DNA of 64,000 bases, from positions 1 through 64,000 of the forward strand of contig NZ_ALAS01000057.1 in assembly GCF_000290615.1 (NCBI RefSeq). Direction: 5' to 3'. This document shows, one piece after another, positions 27,906 to 36,712 of the stretch (its first letter is position 1; every line of letters begins with the position of its first letter). The stretch comes from Heyndrickxia coagulans DSM 1 = ATCC 7050 (GTDB lineage: Bacteria > Bacillota > Bacilli > Bacillales > Bacillaceae_C). The notes below the pieces were generated by a model, which ran no database searches, was not told the origin of the DNA, and saw only the letters and a list, made by a program, of their open reading frames with translations. The translations under genes and the position numbers were made by a program.

Positions 27906-28693
27906 TTGTCGAGCTCCTTCCATTTTTCCAGCAATTGCTGTATTTCAATTACGGATTGTTTTGCGGCTTCTTCCCCTATCTTAATGATTTGTCCGGCATT
28001 TGTAAAAGCCATTGAACTGTACATCGAGACATCGGGGCGGATCGAAACATGGGCTTCCGTTTTCCGGCTTTCGGCCAGTTCCATCTGCATGATATCGATG
28101 CTTTGCATAATAACATCATAAATATGGCGGATTTCCGCTTCTTTTTTCATGGCGGAAACATCCACCCCGACCAAAAGCTCCGCCCCCATTTCCTTTACAA
28201 CAGACACCGGGACGCGGTCCGCCACGCCGCCGTCCACAAAGAGATGGCCCTTGATTTTTTTCGGGACAAAAATGCCGGGGATGGAAATGCTGGCGCGTAC
28301 CGCTTCTGCAACCGGCCCTTTTCTGAACACCGTTTTTTCGCCGTTTGAAAGATTTGCGGCGACAACGGCGACAGGCGGGTTCAATTCTTCAAGTTTTTTC
28401 CCGTGAACGAGCAAGCGGATCAGATCTTCAATTCTTTTTCCTGAAATCAGGCCCATCTTGCCAATTTTAAAGTCCAAATAATATTTGCGTTTAAATGCGC
28501 CGGAAAGCAGCTCCATCTCGCGGACAGTCCGCCCCGCCCCATACAGCGCCGCAACCAGCGCCCCAATGCTGCTGCCGGAAATCATATCCACCGGAATGCC
28601 TTCCTCTTCGAAAACTTTCAATACACCGATATGCGCAAAACCTCTGGCGCCTCCCGAGCCGAGCGCCAATCCGATTTTCGGGCGGCCCGCCAT
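27902..28693 (-). CDS. ylbK: Patatin-like phospholipase family protein YlbK
   Basis: It is a 263-residue patatin-fold hydrolase with a Ser-Asp dyad. The oxyanion loop GSGGARGFAHIGV (about 12-24), the nucleophile GSSIG (about 40-44) and the DGGV aspartate (about 152-155) are all intact, so it should be active. The substrate is unknown. It is cotranscribed with ylbL. A GAGGAGGGGG site precedes the ATG. Confidence 0.9.
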   Translation of the reverse strand: MAGRPKIGLALGSGGARGFAHIGVLKVFEEEGIPVDMISGSSIGALVAALYGAGRTVREMELLSGAFKRKYYLDFKIGKMGLISGKRIEDLIRLLVHGKKLEELNPPVAVVAANLSNGEKTVFRKGPVAEAVRASISIPGIFVPKKIKGHLFVDGGVADRVPVSVVKEMGAELLVGVDVSAMKKEAEIRHIYDVIMQSIDIMQMELAESRKTEAHVSIRPDVSMYSSMAFTNAGQIIKIGEEAAKQSVIEIQQLLEKWKELDK

Positions 28694-28818
28694 CGTCCCC
28701 CTCCTCGTGCTTCTCTTTCGTACAGTTTATGGTCTAATTTACAGACCTATGAGTATATTTGATTTATAAGGACAAGCGAGCAAGTGCTGCGTATTGAAAG
28801 ACAGGGGAGGAACACAGA

Positions 28819-30039
28819 TTGTACCAGTCTAAACTCAAAAGCGCCATTTTGGCCTTCAGCGTTTCGATAATGGCGATTTCCATGATTGTATTGCCAGATG
28901 AATCTTTTAAAGCCTCCATTCAGGGTTTAAATATGTGGTGGGAAGTCGTTTTCCCTTCACTTTTTCCTTTTTTTGTCATTTCCGAACTGCTGATCGGCTT
29001 CGGAGTTGTCCGCTTCGTCGGTGTCCTCCTGGAGCCTTTAATGCGGCCATTGTTCCGTGTTCCGGGTGTTGGCGGGTTTACCTGGGCCATGGGGCTTGCT
29101 TCCGGCAATCCTTCAGGGGCAAAATTGACCGCACGTCTCCGCCAGGAAAAACAGATTGACCGGATTGAAGCAGAACGGCTTGTAGCGTTTACCAGTTCTT
29201 CCAGCCCCCTTTTTATTTTTGGAGCGGTCGCTGTCGGCTTTTTCCATAATCCTTCTCTCGGCATTTTGTTTGCCGCGGCGCATTATGCGGGCAATATTAT
29301 TGTCGGCCTGGTGATGCGTTTTTACGGAACTGGCGAGGATACAAAAAGGCCGAAAAAGAAACATACCTTTCTTTTAAAAGAAGCGCTTATCGTTTTGCAT
29401 GCGACAAGAATTAAAAACAGCAAGCCGATCGGGAAGCTGCTCGGGGACGCGGTAATGTCCGCCATCCAGACGCTCTTAATGATCGGCGGATTTATCATCC
29501 TGTTTTCAGTCTTTAATAAATTGCTTCTGTATATGCATGTCACATCCGTATTAGGCACGCTTGTCTCCCAGCTACTTCACCTCGCGCATTTTTCGGAAAA
29601 ACTGAGCATCCCGCTCATTTCCGGCCTTTTCGAAGTGACGCTCGGGATCCAAATGATCAGTGAAGTCCAGGAATCCCCCCTGCTTCAGCAGGTCATCGCC
29701 GCAAGCTTTATCCTCGGCTTTGGCGGGTTCAGCATCCAGGCGCAGGTGGCAAGTATTCTTGCCCAGACGGATATCCGTTTCCGGCCGTTTGTTCTTGCCC
29801 GCGTGCTGCACGGCTTTCTGTCAGCTATGATCATCCGGCTCATTTGGAATCCGGTATACTTACGCTTTTTTGCCGAAAAAAGCGCGTGGCAGGAAGCTTT
29901 CAGCATGCCGGGTGGAGGCCGCAGCTTGTACGCGCGTTTGACAAATTGGCTTGAAATTTACGGGCCGCTGTTCACCCTGTCCTGTCTTGTGCTGTACATT
30001 TTCCTTTATTACCGATCCTGCCGGGCGGACCGGGCCTGA
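28819..30039 (+). CDS. spoVV: Sporulation integral membrane protein SpoVV (YlbJ)
   Basis: YlbJ/SpoVV is the mother-cell protein that moves dipicolinic acid across the outer forespore membrane. The 406 residues form about eight to ten hydrophobic spans in a nucleoside-transporter-like (Gate) fold. Conserved pieces include MWWEVVFPSLFPFFVISELL, GLASGNPSGAKLTARL and SSSPLFIFGAVAVGFF. The start is TTG behind GGGGAGG. No sigma-E promoter was clearly seen in the 125-bp gap to ylbK. Closed by a strong terminator. Confidence 0.9.
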   Translation: MYQSKLKSAILAFSVSIMAISMIVLPDESFKASIQGLNMWWEVVFPSLFPFFVISELLIGFGVVRFVGVLLEPLMRPLFRVPGVGGFTWAMGLASGNPSGAKLTARLRQEKQIDRIEAERLVAFTSSSSPLFIFGAVAVGFFHNPSLGILFAAAHYAGNIIVGLVMRFYGTGEDTKRPKKKHTFLLKEALIVLHATRIKNSKPIGKLLGDAVMSAIQTLLMIGGFIILFSVFNKLLLYMHVTSVLGTLVSQLLHLAHFSEKLSIPLISGLFEVTLGIQMISEVQESPLLQQVIAASFILGFGGFSIQAQVASILAQTDIRFRPFVLARVLHGFLSAMIIRLIWNPVYLRFFAEKSAWQEAFSMPGGGRSLYARLTNWLEIYGPLFTLSCLVLYIFLYYRSCRADRA

Positions 30040-30048
30040 CAGAGGCGC

Positions 30049-30077
30049 AAAAAAGCGGGGAGCATTCCCGCTTTTTC
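30049..30077 (+). terminator. Terminator of spoVV (ylbJ)
   Basis: AAAAGCGGG pairs with CCCGCTTTT around six bases and is followed by T residues. The remaining 200 bp to coaD are GC-rich without a recognisable feature. Confidence 0.85.
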
Positions 30078-30283
30078 TGATGCCTTCGCAAATTTTCCGG
30101 TACACAGACCGGTACCCCGGGTCGGCCCTGTTTTTTTAGGGATTTTTAGTGCCGTGTATGAACGCGGCATACCCGGTTTTAGGGAGCCTTATTGGCCGGC
30201 GCTTTAAGTGCAAAACCGGCCCCGCCCGGGATTTTCCCGTCGCTTTATGTATAGCCGGCATGTCCGGTCCCCGGTCGCTTTTT

Positions 30284-31331
<1,048 letters not shown>

Positions 31332-31399
31332 GCTGGTCACCACGTATCATCAGATTTCCATCTTATCCTACCATATTTTCCGGCCGGGTGGAAAAGTTT

Positions 31400-31602
31400 T
31401 TCACCAAAATTTAAAGCAAAAGTATAATTCAGGAAAAGTTGGCCATAATGATACCAGCAGCATCAAAAGATGTTGCTGCCAACCGCGGAGAAGACTTACG
31501 TTTCCCCATAAGTTCTTCCTCCGATTTCTCCTCTCCCTTTGCCTTCTGTCCGGAATAAGGATATAGAAGGGCCCTGCAGTATTGGCTGCAGGGTTTTTTA
31601 TT
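31400..31602 (+). ncRNA. Candidate small RNA or small-ORF transcript upstream of rsmD
   Basis: The plus strand carries TTCACC (31400-31405), 17 bp, TATAAT (31423-31428), then a hairpin (CAGCAGCATC with GATGTTGCTG, 31456-31479) and a strong terminator at 31571-31600. The predicted transcript is about 165 nt. Inside it a 36-codon frame (31448-31558) ends 13 bases before the terminator stem but has a poor ribosome site. The minus strand has an alternative 26-codon frame (31429-31509) with GGAGG eight bases before its ATG. The region between rsmD and the DUF7147-like gene has no other explanation. The class and even the strand are uncertain. Confidence 0.4.
31571..31602 (+). terminator. Rho-independent terminator at 31.6 kb
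   Basis: GCCCTGCAG pairs with CTGCAGGG around six bases and is followed by TTTTTTATTTT. No annotated plus-strand gene ends upstream of it, which is why a small transcript is proposed. Confidence 0.8.
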
Positions 31603-31747
31603 TTCCGCATTTGCCGGAGTCCCGGCACGCCGTTTCAAAAAGCCGAGCCGGCATTTCGCCCGGTTTATTTTGCAGGAATACTTTCCGAATAAAAAGAAGT
31701 GCAGTAGAATAGAAACAGCAAATTTGTTTGTAAGTGAGGAATAGAGG

Positions 31748-32137
31748 ATGCAGCAAAGATTTATTGAACTGGGGAACGGATATACAGATTTATTTGAACT
31801 GATCGAACTGGCAAAAGCAAACCGGCACCGGCTGCACGGCATGCTTGCCCTTCATACCATCGTTGCGGATCAAGCCGTCACTTCACCCGTGCTCATTTTA
31901 AAACCGACCGATCCGGGGGAATTTCAGGCGCTATACGTTTGCCTTGAAGGGATTCCGGATCCGCGGGTGCAGCCGAATAAACGGTACAGCCTGTTTGCCG
32001 AAACCGCAGCCGCTTTAGGAGCGGACATTGTGGAACTCGAAGTCCGGCCGTCTTCGTCTTTTTCCGACAAAACCCTTTTTTATCAATATTTAATCGGCAT
32101 ATTAAGAATGAACCGGCTAATTGCGCCGCTGCAATAA
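31748..32137 (+). CDS. DUF7147-like protein of unknown function
   Basis: This is a 129-residue soluble protein that starts MQQRFIELGNGYTDLFELIE. It carries a central PVLILKPTDPGEFQALYVCLEGI segment (in two parts) and a C-terminal helix ending RMNRLIAPLQ. I recognise it only as a conserved Bacillaceae family of unknown function, probably DUF7147, sometimes loosely annotated as methylthioribose kinase. It shows no kinase motif. A GAGG site precedes the ATG, and a terminator follows directly. Confidence 0.7.
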   Translation: MQQRFIELGNGYTDLFELIELAKANRHRLHGMLALHTIVADQAVTSPVLILKPTDPGEFQALYVCLEGIPDPRVQPNKRYSLFAETAAALGADIVELEVRPSSSFSDKTLFYQYLIGILRMNRLIAPLQ

Positions 32138-32138
32138 A

Positions 32139-32176
32139 ATATCCGGCCAGGGCGCGGCCGGATGTGCTTGTTTTAA
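32139..32176 (+). terminator. Terminator after the DUF7147-like gene
   Basis: ATCCGGCC pairs with GGCCGGAT around seven bases, followed by GTGCTTGTTTT. The other strand has ATTTTATT after the stem, so it may also serve ylbG. Confidence 0.75.
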
Positions 32177-32270
32177 AACGCGCCGGACGGGGCTTCCAGG
32201 CAGTTTTTGGCACGGCGGATTTGCTGATTCACACGCAGCAGGGAATGCCGGCATGCAAACCCGGGCGCCT

Positions 32271-32546
32271 TTATAACCCTATTTTATAGTCGTATTCTTT
32301 TGCTTTGTCGGGTTTTGCGTTTTCATATTCCGTTTTTAAAAACGGCTTCATGGAATAATCCACTTTCCTTACAAACGGAAGACTTTCAATTTTCGCTTTT
32401 ACTTGTTCTATCTCTTTGCGGTCACAATAAAGGACGGCATACTTCATCCTTTTCGACGCATAATGGACATTGCCGAATCTTCGTAAATGTTTCGTATGCT
32501 TCATCTGATACAGCCAAATGATGAGGCCCTGCCGATCTGATAACAT
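32271..32546 (-). CDS. ylbG: DUF2129 family protein YlbG
   Basis: It is a 91-residue small protein of unknown function, conserved in Bacillales beside ricF and rsmD. Key stretches are RQGLIIWLYQMKHTKHLRRF, GNVHYASKRMKYAVLYCD and the end KAKEYDYKIGL. A regulatory ACT-like or ferredoxin-like small fold is likely. ATG at 32546 follows AAGGGG; the long upstream frame would run back into ricF. Confidence 0.9.
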   Translation of the reverse strand: MLSDRQGLIIWLYQMKHTKHLRRFGNVHYASKRMKYAVLYCDRKEIEQVKAKIESLPFVRKVDYSMKPFLKTEYENAKPDKAKEYDYKIGL

Positions 32547-32601
32547 AGCGTTTCCCCTTCGTGCTTTTTTAATGAGTGTATCATACCTTTTTTCACGGAA
32601 C

Positions 32602-32630
32602 AATAAGGAAAGGCCGCAGATTGCGGCCTT
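32602..32630 (-). terminator. Terminator after ricF
   Basis: On the minus strand AAGGCCGCA pairs with TGCGGCCTT around three bases and is followed by TCCTTATT. It separates ricF from ylbG. Confidence 0.65.
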
Positions 32631-32640
32631 ATCGCGGTTA

Positions 32641-33081
32641 TTATGCAGAACAGCTGCAGCTGCCGCCGGTTCCGCAGCCGCCGGAACAAGATGCATCAAA
32701 AAACGGATTTCCGGTCGGCACTTTTATATGTTCAGAAACAGATTTGCCAATCAGCAGGCTGATTTGGTCGAGCAGGTCCTGGAGGGCATTTTCCGCCCGC
32801 CTGAATCTGGCAACATTTTCATCCAGATCCATTTCCCTCTTGGCTTCCCTTGTTTCTTTGTTGATGCGTTTATAATCAGGGTGATACCTGCCAAAGCGCT
32901 GGACTTCCTCAAACTGCTCTTTCAGGCGCGCAAATTTCCGGATTTTCTGTTGTGTGGCGGGATCATGATACATCTTGCTATAGCAGTCCCGGTAATTTTC
33001 GGCAATATCCGAGGCAATGACCATTTTCGCCAGTGCTTCGGCTTGGGACAAAATTTCCGCGCTTTCCAATGTTGCAAGCAA
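32641..33081 (-). CDS. ricF: RicF (YlbF), subunit of the RNase Y specificity complex
   Basis: RicF with RicA (YmcA) and RicT (YaaT) forms an iron-sulfur complex that guides RNase Y maturation of mRNAs and promotes competence, biofilm formation and sporulation. The 146 residues are largely helical (YlbF/YmcA fold). They end in a cysteine cluster (CSGGCGTGGSCSCS) that can ligate iron-sulfur clusters. The start is TTG at 33081, five bases after a perfect GGAGGTGA. The in-frame GTG five codons earlier lies inside that site. Confidence 0.93.
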   Translation of the reverse strand: MLATLESAEILSQAEALAKMVIASDIAENYRDCYSKMYHDPATQQKIRKFARLKEQFEEVQRFGRYHPDYKRINKETREAKREMDLDENVARFRRAENALQDLLDQISLLIGKSVSEHIKVPTGNPFFDASCSGGCGTGGSCSCSA

Positions 33082-33141
33082 AAAGCTCACCTCCACATGA
33101 TGATTTTACCATGTTTCCGCAAGCTTTGCGAATTTGCCCGG

Positions 33142-33519
33142 TCAGCTGACAGAAATATAAAACTGCCTGTGAATGCCTAAGCGGGCGCCTGTGTTTTTGT
33201 CCACCACTTCCAGCTGCACGGCATGTACCCCTTTATCAAGCCCTTTTACAACAAATGCAGCCGTATTGTACTCGCCTTTCCATACACCATCCACATAAAC
33301 TTTGATTTTTGCCGGTTTGGCATGCCGGCTGCCTGAAAAAGTGACGCTTGGAATCATGCATTCCACAAACAAATCCCGGCCCTTTACAAAATGCCGAACT
33401 GTTGCCTGGTTTTCTGCCGCAGAAGCAGCATCCGCTTCCCGCTCCTCTTTGCGCGGCATGTGCCCGCTGCAGCCGGCAAACAGCAAACATACAGCAAGGA
33501 ATCCTGCAGCCATTTTCAT
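33142..33519 (-). CDS. Small lipoprotein of unknown function
   Basis: The 125-residue product starts MKMAAGFLAVCLLFAGCSGH, a lipoprotein signal peptide with lipobox LFAGC, so the mature protein would be anchored outside the membrane. A short charged linker (PRKEEREADAASAAE) follows. The rest looks like an immunoglobulin-like or beta-sandwich fold (KIKVYVDGVWKGEYNTAAF, LEVVDKNTGARLG). ATG at 33519 lies eight bases after AAGGAG. I do not recognise it among the B. subtilis ylb genes. Confidence 0.8.
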   Translation of the reverse strand: MKMAAGFLAVCLLFAGCSGHMPRKEEREADAASAAENQATVRHFVKGRDLFVECMIPSVTFSGSRHAKPAKIKVYVDGVWKGEYNTAAFVVKGLDKGVHAVQLEVVDKNTGARLGIHRQFYISVS

Positions 33520-33593
33520 TACGATCACTCCTTGCGGTTATTTTCCGCAAGAAAGCGCTGATTTACTCAAAAAAGGTAAATTTTTTTCGGAAA

Positions 33594-33833
33594 TCAACCT
33601 TGTTCATAGATGGACTGCATCATATGCATCATCATTTGTGCCATTTGCAACCCGTTTGCAAACTTTTCAACCCGCTGAGGGATCGTTTTCTGGTAATAAT
33701 GGAGCGCTGCAATTTGAAACTGTTCCAGTTCCCCGGGATGCCTTGACAATTTCCGGTACCACACCGGCTGCTCCCTTAAAAAGGTTTTCCATTCATTCGA
33801 CCGCCGGATGACTTCCATCACTTCGTTCCGCAT
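33594..33833 (-). CDS. ylbE: YlbE-like protein
   Basis: It is a 79-residue helical protein. The QPVWYRKLSRHPGELEQFQI core and KTIPQRVEKFANGLQMAQMM tail match YlbE. Function is unknown; the gene always travels with ylbD. It ends in a methionine-rich helix. It starts 15 bp after ylbD stops, so the two are cotranscribed. Ribosome site AAAGGGG. Confidence 0.88.
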   Translation of the reverse strand: MRNEVMEVIRRSNEWKTFLREQPVWYRKLSRHPGELEQFQIAALHYYQKTIPQRVEKFANGLQMAQMMMHMMQSIYEQG

Positions 33834-33848
33834 ATGTGCAGCCCCTTT

Positions 33849-34244
33849 CTAGTCTTTTCTGAATGAAAACGGGCCCTTCGGCTGGGGAGCCCGCGATTGC
33901 GGCGCCTGTTGCGGTCCTGTAAACTGCGTGATCACATTTTGGACGGCGGCAATCGCTTCCGTCAAATGCTGCAAGTGGCCCTGGACCTGTGCTGTATCCA
34001 GGTTCTCGAGCATCGTGCCAAGCTGGTTCAGCCAGCTGCTTTTCCCGCCCGTTTTTTCCTTCGGTCCGCTGCCTTCTGCCGCGTACTTTTCCCAGACCGG
34101 GTCATCTTCGCCCAGTATATACCATTCTTCAAAGAAATCCTGTAAAGATTTTTTTCCGCCCCGGACTTCTTTTAAAATCAAAGGATGGGTTTTTGTAAAT
34201 GCTTTAAACTTTTCTACGGAAGGATGCAATTTTTTCGTTCCCAT
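33849..34244 (-). CDS. ylbD: YlbD family spore coat protein
   Basis: The 131 residues begin with the conserved LHPSVEKFKAFTKTHPLILKE region (in two parts), followed by KKSLQDFFEEWYILGEDDPVW. The C-terminus is glutamine- and proline-rich and suits a coat component. In B. subtilis YlbD is a minor coat protein made in the mother cell. GGTGAGCGG precedes the ATG. It is the first gene of ylbD-ylbE. Confidence 0.85.
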   Translation of the reverse strand: MGTKKLHPSVEKFKAFTKTHPLILKEVRGGKKSLQDFFEEWYILGEDDPVWEKYAAEGSGPKEKTGGKSSWLNQLGTMLENLDTAQVQGHLQHLTEAIAAVQNVITQFTGPQQAPQSRAPQPKGPFSFRKD

Positions 34245-34424
34245 TTCCGCTCACCCCGCGAGAAGACATTTTTTTCGAACCTTGGCTTTCTGTTACGTTC
34301 ACATACCTTCCTCATTTCCAGCATATGCCCGCAGCAAACAGGTGTGAAGGTTTTCATTTCCCGTGAATTTTGATACGATATGGGTATGCTTTTTAAAAAA
34401 ACGCGTTAAAAGAGGTATCAGGAG

Positions 34425-34904
34425 ATGAAAGAAGAAATACGCCATACTTTTGAAAAAGTGGTCCAAGCGGCAACGGAAGAAGACTTAATCGTATTGCAGC
34501 AAATGTTAAACGGGCTTTCCAATAAGCAGGCCGGGAACGAGCGTACATATTTCAAAGATCTTTTTCTGATGGAAGCGGATTACGGCGGGGAAGAATGCGA
34601 GGTGGACATTCCGGTTACGCCGTTACTCTACAATCATTTTTCCATCGTTCACGGCGGGGTAACAGCAACCTTGCTTGATACAGCAATGGGCGTGATGGCA
34701 AACAACCTGTTGCCGGCGGGCCAGCAGGCTGTTACGTCCAGTCTCACCATTCATTATATTGCCCCTGGGACGGGAAGCCGCTTAAAAGCGAAGGCAAAGG
34801 TGATCCACCGCGGCACACAAACGATGGTGCTGGAAGGCACTGCCTTTCGGGACGACGGGACAAAGATTGCCCATTGCACGGGTTCTTTTTTCATTTTGAA
34901 ATGA
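34425..34904 (+). CDS. PaaI-family hotdog thioesterase
   Basis: It is a 159-residue acyl-CoA thioesterase-like protein. After an N-terminal helical part (about 1-40) comes a single hotdog domain with the active-site signature HFSIVHGGVTATLLDTAMG (about 71-89, HGG plus Asp). TSSLTIHYIAPGTGSRLKAK (about 106-125) follows. The substrate is unknown. GGTATCAGGAG precedes the ATG. It stands alone on the plus strand between ylbD and ylbC. Confidence 0.85.
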   Translation: MKEEIRHTFEKVVQAATEEDLIVLQQMLNGLSNKQAGNERTYFKDLFLMEADYGGEECEVDIPVTPLLYNHFSIVHGGVTATLLDTAMGVMANNLLPAGQQAVTSSLTIHYIAPGTGSRLKAKAKVIHRGTQTMVLEGTAFRDDGTKIAHCTGSFFILK

Positions 34905-34943
34905 GAAGCCGGAAATACCGCTGTTTACCCTTTCAAAAGCCCC

Positions 34944-34965
34944 GGGCAGCCCGCCTGCCTTTTTT
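34944..34965 (+). terminator. Terminator of the thioesterase gene
   Basis: GGCAG pairs with CTGCC around five bases, followed by TTTTTT. Confidence 0.6.
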
Positions 34966-35015
34966 AACTATCCTTCAGCCGGACCCTCTCCAGCTTCGGC
35001 TGGAACGGTATCCGG

Positions 35016-36068
35016 CTATGGTGCCTTAATGAAATCCTGGGTATAGTATTTCTGGTACACCCCGACGCCAAGATGGGTAAAGTCTTTCTCCAGCAATGTT
35101 TTCCGGTGGCCCTCTGAATTAAGCCATCCCTCCACCGCAGCCGGGCCGTCCGTATAATGGGCGGCAATATTTTCCCCGGCCGCAGTATAAGAAACATGCC
35201 CATCCTTTAATCTTTCTTTTAAGTCTCCATATTTGGGGGAGACATGCGAAAAATAATGGCCGTCAGCCATGTCTTCGCTGTGACTGTATGCCACTTCGGA
35301 AAGGGCTGTATTCCAGGCCAGTTTTTTTAACCCGAATCGCTCCCTGACGATGTTTGTAAGGTCAAAAATTTGCCTGGCGTTCGCCTTTTCTACGTCAACC
35401 CATTTCGGGTCATCCTCCGGGACGGATTGGGGCAGTACTCCGCGGTACACCATTTCATAAGGATGCAGCATCGTCAGTGTGTTTTTATCCATAAAACGGA
35501 TAAAAAGCAATTTGCCGCTGAACTTATCAAGCGCCAGCTGGGCATAAATGTCTCCAAGACGGACAAGCGGGCGGATATTCAGATCTTCTTCCGACAATTC
35601 AAAGCGGTATGAGCCTTCATTTGTTTGCACCGTCATATCCGTATCCATTAAAATGGAACTGTAAATTTTTTCTACATTTTCTCCAATCTCAAACGGGGCT
35701 ACGTCTAAACGGGTTCCGACAGCGTAAATGGTCGTAACCTTGCCGTTTTTGACGCCTGCCTGAAAGTAACCGGCCGATTTTTTCTTATAAACCCACCAAT
35801 CATAACCATATGGAGACGGATCCACTCTTTGCGGTTTTCCGAAATGTGCGGTTAACGTTTTTACGGGTTTTCCGATATATACCGACATGCCATGATCCGG
35901 GCGGCTGTACGTTTGATTCTTGCTGTGGTCATGAATGTCAGAACTGTTATCCATTTTCTTGTTAGAGGAATGGTTTTGCAGTACGCCGTTTTCAGGACGA
36001 AGCTGGACATAAAGCCCGATCAGAAATATGATGACAAGGATCGCGGCTGCTTTTAAAAAGGTACGCAG
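35016..36068 (-). CDS. ylbC: CAP-domain protein YlbC, probable CTG start
   Basis: The protein has a membrane anchor, a CAP-associated N-terminal domain (GKPVKTLTAHFGKPQRVDPS to about residue 200) and a C-terminal CAP (SCP/PR1) domain. LSEVAYSHSEDMADGHYFSH, GENIAAHYTDGPAAVEGW and HRKTLL in the CAP domain are diagnostic. The first ATG (35954) would skip the membrane anchor. The frame is open for 38 more codons, encoding a hydrophobic span (AAAILVIIFLIGLYVQL), and contains no ATG, GTG or TTG. A CTG at 36068 lies six bases after AGAGAGGTGA and gives 350 residues, close to B. subtilis YlbC. The role in the envelope is unknown. Confidence 0.82.
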   Translation of the reverse strand: MRTFLKAAAILVIIFLIGLYVQLRPENGVLQNHSSNKKMDNSSDIHDHSKNQTYSRPDHGMSVYIGKPVKTLTAHFGKPQRVDPSPYGYDWWVYKKKSAGYFQAGVKNGKVTTIYAVGTRLDVAPFEIGENVEKIYSSILMDTDMTVQTNEGSYRFELSEEDLNIRPLVRLGDIYAQLALDKFSGKLLFIRFMDKNTLTMLHPYEMVYRGVLPQSVPEDDPKWVDVEKANARQIFDLTNIVRERFGLKKLAWNTALSEVAYSHSEDMADGHYFSHVSPKYGDLKERLKDGHVSYTAAGENIAAHYTDGPAAVEGWLNSEGHRKTLLEKDFTHLGVGVYQKYYTQDFIKAP

Positions 36069-36225
36069 GTGACTTCACCTCTCTTGATGTTCCGTAAATT
36101 TTTTCTCCTTTAATTCATTTTATTATATATTTTACAGTTTTAAGCAGAAAAGCACCAATTTTTTTCAACCGCCTCCGGGAAGGGCAGCTGCTGCGGCCGG
36201 CTTTTTGCGGCAATGAATATTTGCA

Positions 36226-36254
36226 TTGCATAAATGTTTGTATTCAGATAAGAT
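36226..36254 (+). promoter_or_regulatory. Probable sigma-A promoter of the YugN-like gene
   Basis: TTGCAT (36226-36231), 17 bp, TAAGAT (36249-36254), about 40 bp before the TTG start codon. Confidence 0.5.
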
Positions 36255-36295
36255 AAAATTGAAAGATTTTAATTGCGCGGACGGGAGGGGTATTC

Positions 36296-36655
36296 TTGCG
36301 GTTTGATGACACGGGTTTGGAAAATATGAAAGTGGATTTGACGCGGCTGGACGATGTAATGGAACGGCACAAGATGGTACGTGCCGGGCAATGGGATTAC
36401 GAACGCGTCACATACGATAGAAAATTTACGATTCAGGAAGGCACCTATTATCTTCGCGTGCAGGGAGTTGCAACCGAGGGGGATGTGGATTCGTTTGATG
36501 CCGTGATTCAGTTAAAGGCGCCTATTTTGGGAAAATATTATTATCCGCATGGTGTGGAATACGGTGAGGACGAATATTTTCCGCACGATCTCGTCAAGTA
36601 TTGCAGAAAAATTTTGGAAGCGCTTAAAAAAGACTTGGCTATATTTGCAGAATAA
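36296..36655 (+). CDS. YugN-like family protein
   Basis: It is a 119-residue cytosolic protein of unknown function. MRFDDTGLENMKVDLTRLDD, QWDYERVTYDRKF and LGKYYYPHGVEYGEDEYFP are the family marks. B. subtilis carries a YugN-like gene (ylbA) at this place between ctaG and the ylb genes, so this is probably its equivalent. The start is TTG behind GGGAGGGG. Confidence 0.82.
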   Translation: MRFDDTGLENMKVDLTRLDDVMERHKMVRAGQWDYERVTYDRKFTIQEGTYYLRVQGVATEGDVDSFDAVIQLKAPILGKYYYPHGVEYGEDEYFPHDLVKYCRKILEALKKDLAIFAE

Positions 36656-36660
36656 ATTGC

Positions 36661-36712
36661 GCCGCTCCTGTGGCCCCTGAAAACGGCTGGCCATAGAGAG
36701 CGGCCTTTTTTA
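36661..36712 (+). terminator. Terminator between the YugN-like gene and ctaG
   Basis: GCCGCTC pairs with GAGCGGC, with an inner TGGCC/GGCCA stem, followed by CTTTTTTAA. It overlaps the ctaG stop codon. Confidence 0.75.

Noticed and set aside
31429-31842. 137-codon minus-strand frame over the candidate small RNA
   Set aside because: Its upstream two thirds run through the terminator and the start of the DUF7147-like gene. Only the last 26 codons have a ribosome site and were kept as a possibility.
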